In this document: piece by piece, positions 56,001 to 64,000 of the stretch
How positions within the stretch are numbered: position 1 is the stretch's first letter
Layout: every line of letters begins with the position of its first letter
Assembly (NCBI GenBank): GCA_920105625.2
Contig: OV050032.1
Location: 75,373,879-75,437,878 of the forward strand
Direction of reading: 5' to 3'
Length of the DNA stretch: 64,000 nucleotides
From: Clusia tigrina
Lineage: Eukaryota > Arthropoda > Insecta > Diptera > Clusiidae
Notes under the pieces: generated by a model
Database searches by the model: none
What the model was told of the DNA's origin: nothing
What the model saw: the letters and a program-made list of their open reading frames with translations, nothing else
Program-made: the position numbers and the translations under genes

Positions 56001-56649
56001 GAATAGAAAAAGCATACTGTTTCTTTTTGATTTATACCTATACCCAATAGTTACTCCTCGGTTTAAGGAGTAGCCAGAGGATTAAGGTGCCGGACCACTC
56101 ACCATAACTATAACTTGCGTAAACAGGGCACCCCCTATAGTTGGCAGTGTAGTTTCCACCGCAATTGCAACATTTTTTATTTTTGCTTCATCTTTTGGTT
56201 TGACACATTTGGCGGTACCATGGAAGTCCCCACACACTACGTAAACGGAGGGTAACTTGCAGTAAGTCTTAGTATGGCCAAATTCTTGGCAGTTCAGGCA
56301 CTGAACGGGTCCTGCACGTTTATGCGGTTCTTCTACAGTTACTCTACGGTACAACAAATATTTTAGCTTATAAATGGGGTGAGGTTTGTTCTTCTTCAGT
56401 TTCATATCACATGGTTCTAATTCCACCCGAAATAGTGGTTGTGGGACTCTGTCTCTGTTTCTGATATAGGTAACATTTTCAACTTTGAAGCCATTGATTT
56501 GCAAGCCTCCCTTTACCTCCTCGGAGCCACGCAGGAGTCAATGCTAATAATCTGTAGACCCTTAGCGCTTTTTAGGTGGTAAGTGAAGAAATTTTAAATC
56601 TGAAACAATTTTACGGTAATCATTTTCCTGGTTTACCTGGATTTTCATT

Positions 56650-57012
<363 letters not shown>

Positions 57013-57620
57013 AGAAATTAATGCTTATAACGAACTTTAAGGGACCGTTAGCTTTGTTCCTTATAAGCGATAGATCGTTATAAGAGATATTGTAACATGG
57101 TTATTTAGCACCTTTTTTCTATAATTTTTTGTTGTAATAGATTCATTTTAAATTTTATGTTCAATTTTCCTAATGGAATCCAATGACATCTCGTAGAATC
57201 TTCCTTGCATAGTAATAAAGCGCAGCAGCTTTTTACTGCTTAAAATTCTGCACCGATTGTTACTGCCTCTCCCTGGACTGCAATCTCTGAAACGAAATAA
57301 ATATAAAAGTAAGGAGTACATACTCTTAGGTATAATATACAAATTAAAGCGTTGTTAGCTTCATGGCAAATTGCTTGCAGTGTGATTGTTGGTGATGGAC
57401 TGTAGAATATCTTCGTCCGCTAAAAGCGTATTAATCTGTCGTCAACTGACGCAAAATCTTCTAAATTATACGATCCGACAATATCTTCATTCGACTGAAT
57501 GCGAACAATCCAATCATTTATATGAATTTCGTCCCCTGCATCAAAATTTTCTTTACATTAGACTAAAGCATTTTCCTTTTGTCTTGTATACACTAATAGC
57601 AAATGTCTTCTTTTGAGTAT
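57013..57620 (-). pseudogene. Possible pogo/Tigger-like transposon remnant
   Basis: Plus-strand TTCCTTATAAGCGATAG and GATCGTTATAAGAGATA (57058-57090) resemble the terminal region of Tigger-like elements. On the minus strand near 57560-57420 a stretch with INDWIVRIQSNEDIV and NLEDFASVDD has the acidic flavour of a Tigger transposase C-terminus, followed by a short helical piece near 57240. No DDE motif or HTH is visible. The assignment is tentative. Confidence 0.3.
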
Positions 57621-58164
57621 CAATAATTTGAATTAAAGAAAGGATTTGAATTTTTCAGTAGTGTTCTATTAAGGTTTTTTTTTATTTTTAGATCCATTTG
57701 TTGCAATACGGCAGTGATCTTCGCTGGTTAAAACACCAACTTGATAGCTACACAGACCTCGATCATTAAATATGCTGTGCAGTTATCTACCAAGATCAAA
57801 ATATTTGTTTTTTTTTAAATTTATCTGTCCCAATTTTGTAAACACTTTTCAAAAATATCGGATGTGATTCGTATAGTTTTCGTATAAAACTGGTAACTTT
57901 TTATATTTTTAAAATATCTTGGATTTTTCGATTTTCCAATGAAAAGTTTTTTTTCATATTACTATTTCATATTTATTGTAACAACTCATAGAGACTAAAA
58001 ATAAGAAATTATATCTCAAAACTAAACAACAATGTTTCATCCTCCATACCACTGTACGGAGAAGATTTTATTGAACACTTATTATTTTAAGAAAACAATA
58101 AAAGTAAAGTTAGGTACAGAAATAGTATATAATAATAATGATAAATAGTTATTCAAAAATTTCG
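57621..58164. other. AT-rich interval
   Basis: No gene or repeat was recognised. The right part may be the 3' UTR of J7 on the minus strand. Confidence 0.4.
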
Positions 58165-58918
58165 AAGGTAGATCTGCTCTCTTCAAACGAGACGTGGGCA
58201 TGGTTTGTAGCAGTTTCCTTGCTAGTATATTGGGGTAAGTCGATAATTTGATTTCATACTTCTTTATATTTTTGAGTGCACCTGAGCTATTAAGGGCACA
58301 CCAAGATCGCTGTGGATGTTTATATTATTCACGTACCATGATGCACCAGTGAGTATTTTTAATTGAGTCATTTGAAACCGTAGTGTTTTTAATTGAGTCC
58401 TTTGCAACAGTTCGGTGTTTGATGTTTTTGTTTCGCCCCACAGCTGAATTCCATATGTCCAGATGGTTACTATTATGGGTTTATATAAGACGATTTTGTA
58501 ATCAATGCTCAGTTTATAATTTTTATTTAAAAGCCAGTTAACACTTACAGCTTTTTATTTAATATGCGCTCTTTTCTTTCTAATAGGATTGCTCCATGTA
58601 AAGCGTCTGTCAAGGTGGACACATAGATATTTCACTTTTGTCTCCTGTGGAATAGTTTTGTTGTTGACTGTGATAGCAGGGCACTTTTTTTATTGAGTGT
58701 AAATGTTATATAAGTGCTTTTTAGTTCGTTTACGCCAGTTCAAGAGACATTTTTCAACTTACTGGCAAGATAAAAACGCAATGTCATGGGCATAAGTTGA
58801 GGTGAGTAGGTCTTTGTTTGTTCGTAGATCTGCGGTATATATTGTGTACAGTATCGGGCCAAGAACACTTCCTTGTGGTACTCCAGCCATTATGTCAATT
58901 TTTGTCGAAAGGTAAGCT
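58165..58918 (-). pseudogene. J7: Jockey RT fragment with altered catalytic box
   Basis: Minus-strand RT from [21 protein letters not shown] (about 58900) through TYAHDIAFL (near 58790, where TYADD is expected, so a catalytic Asp reads His). The thumb reads KVKYLCVHLDRRFTWSNPI (about 58640), then IWTYGIQLWGE (about 58445) and a C-terminal tail to about 58170. It has several frameshifts and stops. The 5' side is cut at about 58918. Confidence 0.75.
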
Positions 58919-58924
58919 TCATAT

Positions 58925-59284
58925 TTAACTATATACGAGTATATTATATATTATTATGTTTGCGACTTGGAATTGATGTTGAAAATTGAGGATGTGATTG
59001 TTGTTGCTGTAGCTGCAGTCAACTGTAAGTACGGAGAAACCTTGGACTTTAGCTATCATTATTTCTGCCTCTTCAGAAAATGTACACACTGGCCTATGAA
59101 ATAATGGCAGGTACGAAGGTTTCATTTGTTCTTTGTTGTGTTCTTGGTCTTCTTCTCCTTCTTCTACCTTCAATTCATCGTCCGCTTCTGTTACCTTTTT
59201 GTTCGCTGTAACATTTGATCTGCTTTTCTGATTGATAGATATTTTTGTTCGTTTCATGCATTTTTTGCCCATCACTGGCTTCAA
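58925..59284 (-). other. Unassigned 119-codon open frame
   Basis: A minus-strand frame from 59284 to 58925 encodes a lysine-rich start (KKCMKRTKISINQKSRS), an acidic middle (VEEGEEDQEHN) and a hydrophobic-polar tail. I recognise no domain. It sits between two Jockey fragments and could be the ORF1 remnant of another element. Bases 59285-59740 hold nothing I can assign. Confidence 0.3.
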
Positions 59285-59868
59285 GCAAAGTTACCATAAA
59301 TTCAAATACAGTTAGATTCCGTTCCAAACTGAATGTTTGGAAGTTTGGGCCACAGTGGTTGTAGAGCTAACTTCAATTTTGAAACTGCTATTCCATCCAA
59401 TCTACCGTTTACTGTTCTCAGGGACGATGGTTTGTTTCATTCTCTGATTTCGATGTTGGAGTAAGCTGGTTTAAAAATCATATTACATAATGAAGCCACC
59501 AGGATATTCTTGTTAGCCCAGCAATGCCTTAATATTAATATATCGAACTTCTTTCTGTATATTCTTCATTAGTTTACCGAAATGTTATTTTTCTTTTTGT
59601 CTATTACATTTATTTCATTATAAATTTTGACTTTAAAAAATCACTTTCTGTAATTATAATTATTTTATAAACTATTTTTGTTTTTATTTAAACTTTTACA
59701 TCAACTATATTTACATCAACTATATTACAGAAACAATTACTGGTAACGACTTTGTACAACGAATAAAACTGCAGACACTAGGAGAACCGATAAGTAACTC
59801 CTCTTTATCTGCTATACCTTTAGGTGTTGTACGCACCCGGTCACATTCACTGAGCAACTATTTCACAT

Positions 59869-60976
59869 ATGACACGAGCAAAAATAAAATTCAAACCGGT
59901 ATCGATCGTTACATCACAGTCACAAAAAGTCAGAGAAGCCCGAAATCAATATTGCCAGGAAATCAATCAAAAAAATGCTGATACGGATATTGTCAACTCA
60001 AACCGTTTTGCTCTCTTAAATGATAAATATGAAGAATCAGTCAAACCTGTGAATACAGCGAAACCTCCTCCAATATATTTAAGAGAACAAAATTCAACCA
60101 CCTTAGTCAGGCGCCCTTGTAGGTAGAGGACAATTTCATGTTATTCCTCTGTTAAAAGGGACCTTACATGAGACCAAGATTCAAATTTATGAAAAAGGCA
60201 ATTTTCGTAAATTGATAAAAGATTTATATTCAAGTAAAATAAACTACTATACTTATCAAATGAACTCTGCCAAAGGGTTAACAGTTGTCATCAAAGGCAT
60301 AGAGCATTCTGTTGGCAATGAAGAAATTACAGCTTCTCTAAATGATGAGGGATATGCGGTCAAATCCGTTTTCAACATACGCAATCGTAACAAAGTGCCC
60401 CAGTCCTTATTTAAGGTAGAACTTGAACCAGAGAAAATTAAATTTAAAGGTGAATATCACCCCATCTACGCATTAAAGCATCTGATCCACCGCAAAATTA
60501 CTGTAGAAGAGCGTAGAAAATATAATGGTCCGGTTCAGTGCCATAACTGTCAGGACTATGGGCACACTAAAGCATACTGTACTCTACGTGCGATCTGTGT
60601 AATATGTGGAGATATACATGCATCTAAAGATCGTGAAAAAAAAGGGAGATCACACAGTGAAAATATGCAGTAATTGCGAAGGTAACTATACGGCAAATTA
60701 TAGAGGCTGCTCAGTGTACGCAAGCGAGTGGAGAGATCGTTCATCCTCAAATCGACATCTAGCTACTCATCAAAATGACATATGACAAAGACAAACTTTT
60801 GGTCCCTTACACGAGAACCATCAGCATGAGAGTTACTCTGATGTTGCAAACAAGCTATACAATAAAGTGAATAAAGTGACACTTGGTGTATATTTAGTAC
60901 TAACCAGCATAACCTAATGCAACAAATGATGAAAACAGAAGTGTCGCTCCTGCAAAAAATTCTTTCCAAAGTATGA
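59869..60976 (+). pseudogene. J8 ORF1: Gag-like zinc-knuckle protein
   Basis: An ATG at 59869 opens a basic N-terminal piece (to 60126), though related codons extend upstream to about 59745. After frame changes, the frame 60212-60673 has the PRE_C2HC region (GLTVVIKGIEHSVGN, VFNIRNRNKVPQSLFKVELE) and knuckles CHNCQDYGHTKAYC and CVICGDIH. It then shifts near 60650 to CSNCEGNYTANYRGC, the third knuckle. The last frame ends KILSKV with TGA at 60974-60976 overlapping the ORF2 ATG. Confidence 0.75.
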
Positions 60977-61181
60977 ATTTATCGTTGAAATTTTGCTCTT
61001 GGAACGCAAACGGAACTGGCTGACTTTCTGACAGCTCAACAAAAATATATAATGCTAATATCTGAAACCCACTTAACAACAAAAAACAACTTTACAGGAT
61101 ATACATTTTACGATTCAAAACATCCAAACGATAGAGCGCGAAGGAAGTGGTTTACTTATATGTAGTAGAATGAAGCATGTA

Positions 61182-62095
61182 TCAGGTTTTTCAATAAGAG
61201 CGCTACAAACAAAATAGAACAAAACCGGTTTTAGATATCAATGAAATTATTTATTCCTGTGAAAGTACGTTCGATGCCATTATGTATGGAACTCGATTTC
61301 TTTTGCATGGCCACCACTGCAGAAGTCCAGACGCTAAACCCAATTTTCAACGGTTCTCAAGCATAAATCAGCCGATACTGCTGCAATTTCACGTTCGATA
61401 TTCGTACGAAGTTCATCAATCGTCGCTGGCTTGTTGGCATAGACCATAGACTTGACGTAGCCCCACAGGAAATAATCTAACGGCATCAAATCGCACGACC
61501 GAGGCGGCCAATCGACTGGGCCATTTCGTGAGATAACACGTTCACCAAACTTGGTTTGCAGGAAATTGATTGTGGCATTCGCTGTGTGGCTTGTGGCGCC
61601 GTCCTATGGTTCCACATGTCCTCCAAGTCCATATTATCTAATTGGGGCCAAAAATATTAGGTTATCATTGAATGGTAGCGATTCGCATTCACAGTAATGT
61701 GCCGGTCTTGATCATCACGGAAGAAGTAAGGCCCAATGACTCCGCCGGCCCATAAACCGTACCAAACCGTAATTTTTTCGGGATGCAATGATGACTCGTG
61801 GAGTACGTGTGGATTGCTGTCTAACCAATAACGCATATTTGGCTTATTGATGAAGCCATTCAGCCAGAAATGAGCCTCATCAAAAATTGGACGTAGCGCT
61901 CTTAAAGTTGAGGCGACTGACTCCGAAGTTCGGTAGTAAATTTTAATAATTTCGACTCGTTGTTGGCTAGTATATCTTTGCATAATGAAATGGTAAACCT
62001 TACTGAAGAGAAATGTCAAAAAAGCGGGAAAAAATATGGCGTCGTTTGCTGTCAGAATCGACTTACTTTTGTAGCGTTTCTTTTGAAAAACCCTT
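61182..62095 (-). mobile_element. M-f: mariner-superfamily deletion derivative
   Basis: Flanked by TA (61180-61181 and 62096-62097). Ends TCAGGTTTTTCAATAAGAGC and AAGGGTTTTTCAAAAGAAAC are inverted repeats with a few differences. The minus-strand transposase begins near 61985 (MQRYTSQQRVEIIKIYYR), then jumps at LRALRPI to FDEAHFWLNGF, so most of the DNA-binding region is deleted. The later catalytic part continues in several frames to RGGH-like codons near 61300. The deletion junction is shared with M-d. Confidence 0.85.
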
Positions 62096-62097
62096 TA

Positions 62098-62575
62098 CAA
62101 GGTTTTTTCAAAACATATCGCGAATTTTGAATTTTCGCGGGCTACGGATGTTCGATTTTCGATCTTTTTGTGGCGTTATGTTGGTTCTCATGACCCCCAC
62201 TTATGCTGACAATCTCGGTTATTTTGAATGTTCAGTCTGTTTTTGACAGCTATTGTGCGGGGACGTGTTTTAGCTTGTCTTCGATTTTTGTCTATCTCCT
62301 CAATCGTGGCGTTGCGTCGTCCCTTCATCGTCCTTTTCAGTTTCGGGAACAAGAAAAAGTCATAGGGGGCCAGGTCTGGGGAATGCGGTGGCTGCGGCAT
62401 TATTACAGTGTTGTTTTTGGCCAAAAATTCGCGCACAAGTAATGATGTGTGAGCAGGGGCATTATCATAATGCAAAAGCCAATTTTTGTTCTTCTACAAC
62501 GTTTCTGGCGGATTGCTTTTCGCAAATTGCGCATTACTTGAAGATAATATTCGCGATAATTTTGAACAAACCTCG
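62098..62575 (-). mobile_element. M-g: rearranged mariner, two opposed end segments
   Basis: It abuts M-f through a single TA (62096-62097); the right flank is CA (62576-62577). The left 200 bases are plus-strand 5' leader, very similar to M-c (CGCGAATTTTGAATTTTCG, CTTGTCTTCGATTTTTGTCTAT). At about 62297 the sequence switches to minus-strand transposase (HYDNAPAHTSLLVREFLAK, MPQPPHSPDLAP) running to a right terminal repeat (CGAGGTTTGTTCAAAATTATC complement). The second and third catalytic aspartates are present; the rest is lost. Confidence 0.82.
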
Positions 62576-63390
62576 CAGTCCTTGAAAACGTCAGCGAAAT
62601 CTACCTGCAAGCAACTAACTCCAAACTATTAGAAGGAAATATCACCATATCCGCCATCTACTGTCAACCAAGATTTTCAATTAAGTCTATTACCTTCCAA
62701 ACTTTTTTTAAGTCACAAGTTCTTTGTAGCAGGTGATTTCAATGCAAAGCACTCATTGTGGGGATCCCGCATTGTATCACCGAAATATAGACAACTTTAT
62801 GATGCCATAAGTACCTTGGGTCTAGGGTTATGTCAACCGGGGAGCCAACCTACTGGCCGTCTGATATCAACAAACGACCAGACCTCATAGACTTCGGTGT
62901 GTTTAGAAACATAAAAAAGGAAAACATTACCACTGACACTTCGTTTGATCTTTCGTCTGACCACTCGCCAACATTCATTCATCTGAAAACCTCATCAGTG
63001 TCTTCAAATTCCAACTCTGTTCACCTGACAAATAGATGCACTGACTGGCTTAAATACAAAAAATTTATAACTACTCACATTAACTATAAAGCCTCCCTAA
63101 AAAATGATCGTGACATCGAAAATACCTTGAATGACCTGATAAATGTTTTAAAGGAAGCCGCATATTTATCCAACACACCCATAACACAAAAAGCTTCACT
63201 ATTGTACCGTCCTAGTGATGTGGAAAAATTGGTTAGAAGAAGATGAATGGTAAAATCATCGGTCACGAAAATTGAAGAGTGAACTCGCGTGTTGCACCCG
63301 TAAACTAAAAAACATATTGAAGCAGAAACACAAAAAATCAGTTGCAGACTATTTTGGAAGCTTAAGTCCTCTTAGCGATAATTATTTTTT

Positions 63391-64000
63391 TTTAATTTTT
63401 TAATTTTTATTTTTTTTGTAACGAATTTTATACCATATACAGAAACGTTTTATAATTGCACCTAGTAAATACTGGTAATACTAACTAGCAATTTTGTTCC
63501 AATAAATTAAACAATTAAAAGAAAAGCGTTAATTATTTTATGTACATGCTAACATATAACATATAAATAAAATATCGGCTACTCGAGTTCCATTAGGTCT
63601 GACACTGTTTTCCATTTTAGCCGCCTACGCTGTGAAGTCATCAGGAGTAAACTGGATGCTGCCACGTTGACAAGCAATTTCAGTCGCTGTTTGTGAGAAA
63701 TGGCAAATTTTTTTGCCACATCAGTGACATTTGGCATGCCAAGATCACGATGGAGATCGCTATTTCTACATACAATACATACAATACATCGCAACACTTT
63801 ATTTTGAAAACGTTGGATAGTGGCAATGTATATTTCACTAGCACATCCCCAAAATTGGATGCCATAGGTCCAGGTCGGCTTCAGTATTTGTTTATATACC
63901 ATTAGTTTGTTGTGAATGTGAATTGACAGGGTAGAGTGTCTGCCAATAAGGTGGTACAATTTGTTGAGTTTCAGGTCAAGCTCCTCTCGTTTTTTCTTTA
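63391..64000 (-). mobile_element. J9: Jockey-clade 3' end, continuing past the window
   Basis: A T-rich run (63387-63419) is the reverse of a poly(A)-like tail, followed by a 3' UTR (63420-63578) and coding sequence to the right edge. It is inserted in J8 ORF2 in the opposite orientation. Confidence 0.75.
63579..64000 (-). CDS. J9 ORF2 C-terminus (partial, frame intact)
   Basis: An open frame runs from the window edge (KKREELDLKLNKLYHLIGRH) to the stop at 63579. It has the Jockey thumb and C-terminal signature ILKPTWTYGIQFWGCA, IQRFQNKVLRCIV and NSDLHRDLGMPNV, ending KTVSDLMELE. It has no break within 140 codons, unlike most fragments here, so J9 may be one of the younger insertions. A short extra CIVC repeat follows LRCIV. 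Confidence 0.82.
   Translation of the reverse strand, partial: KKKREELDLKLNKLYHLIGRHSTLSIHIHNKLMVYKQILKPTWTYGIQFWGCASEIYIATIQRFQNKVLRCIVCIVCRNSDLHRDLGMPNVTDVAKKFAISHKQRLKLLVNVAASSLLLMTSQRRRLKWKTVSDLMELE

Larger units (their letters stand above)
55304..56640 (-). pseudogene. J6 ORF1 remnant with zinc knuckles and inserted linker
   Basis: The frame 56504-56082 includes the PRE_C2HC-type region (VELEPCDMKLKKNKPHPIY, RRVTVEEPHKR) and the knuckle CLNCQEFGHTKTYC. The next knuckle starts VYVVCGDFHGTAKC (first Cys replaced by tyrosine-valine context). Downstream, 56080-55310 contains no Gag-like sequence except possibly near the ORF2 junction. Instead it has hairpins and an LTR-like end, described separately, so an insertion probably sits here. 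The N-terminal half is missing. Confidence 0.6.
59745..63390 (+). mobile_element. J8: Jockey-clade element interrupted by two mariners
   Basis: A plus-strand element with ORF1 (59869-60976) and the endonuclease part of ORF2 (60973-63390). ORF2 is split at a TA by the adjacent mariners M-f and M-g (61182-62575). RT is missing because J9, in opposite orientation, is inserted at about 63390. ORF1 and ORF2 overlap by ATGA as in J1 and J6. Confidence 0.82.
60973..63390 (+). pseudogene. J8 ORF2: endonuclease region, interrupted by M-f and M-g
   Basis: It starts at the ATG 60973 (LKFCSWNANGTG) and continues in broken frames to MLISETHLTTKNN (about 61050) and KHV at the insertion site. Beyond the mariners it resumes with VLENVSEIYLQATN (62578 on), NITISAIYCQPRF, GDFNAKHSLWGSR (about 62738-62775), and a clean 138-codon frame (62830-63246) with SFDLSSDHSPTFIHL. 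It continues to FGSLSPLSDN at about 63385, where J9 cuts it off before RT. Confidence 0.78.

Overview
The window looks like a stretch of dipteran (fly) genome that is almost entirely transposable-element DNA: AT-rich, with long TA microsatellites and no convincing host gene, rRNA, tRNA or CRISPR array. The repertoire (Jockey-type and LOA-type non-LTR elements, env-bearing gypsy/errantivirus-like proviruses, a Ty1/copia fragment with the copia-style primer site, and several mariner lineages) is typical of brachyceran flies. I cannot name the species. Almost every reading frame is broken by single-base indels, stops or deletions. Some indels sit in homopolymers, so assembly error cannot be excluded for a subset.

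Layout. 1-4018: Jockey element J1 (-), running off the left edge. 4021-6982: LOA-type element L1 (+). 7620-9217: gypsy pol fragment G1 (+), cut by repeat R-A (9218-10567). 10568-13410: AT-rich DNA with a tandem duplication and an 18-bp inverted repeat. 13411-15041: orphan errantivirus-type env (-). 16260-16930: mariner relic. 17362-22283: Ty3/gypsy element G2 (+) with both LTRs, a 5-bp target duplication and an unusual 24-bp repeat array in its leader. 22284-23250: unassigned. 23250-28572: errantivirus-like provirus G3 (-), whose env contains Jockey J2 (23948-25818), which in turn contains mariner M-b (24423-25366). 28573-33520: LOA element L2 (-). 33540-39150: Jockey J3 (+) containing R-B. 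39215-39678: a MITE-like element. 39715-40250: gypsy RT piece G4 (-), followed by R-C and R-D. 41330-42265: Jockey endonuclease and copia fragments. 42290-47700: LOA relic L3 (-) split by provirus G5 (43649-47604, -), which has both LTRs and a CGTG target duplication. 47760-51077: Jockey J5 plus mariners M-c, M-d and the full-length M-e. 51100-56650: Jockey J6 (-) containing R-E. 56650-57012: long TA microsatellite. 57013-59740: mostly unassigned, with Jockey piece J7. 59745-63390: Jockey J8 (+) containing two abutting mariners (M-f, M-g). 63391-64000: Jockey J9 (-), open to the right edge.

How the parts relate. Few elements look able to move themselves. The Jockey copies keep the ORF1/ORF2 overlap arrangement, the LOA copies the abutting arrangement, the proviruses their LTR-gag-pol order, and the mariners their terminal repeats and TA sites, so the order of several insertions can be read directly. 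The most unusual items are a non-coding repeat family (R-A to R-E) with hairpin ends and AAAC-like target sites, the repeat array in the G2 leader, a SAP-domain Gag in G5, and mariner copies that share one internal deletion. The dense, mixed-orientation nesting resembles pericentromeric or piRNA-cluster DNA. That reading is inference and needs small-RNA data.
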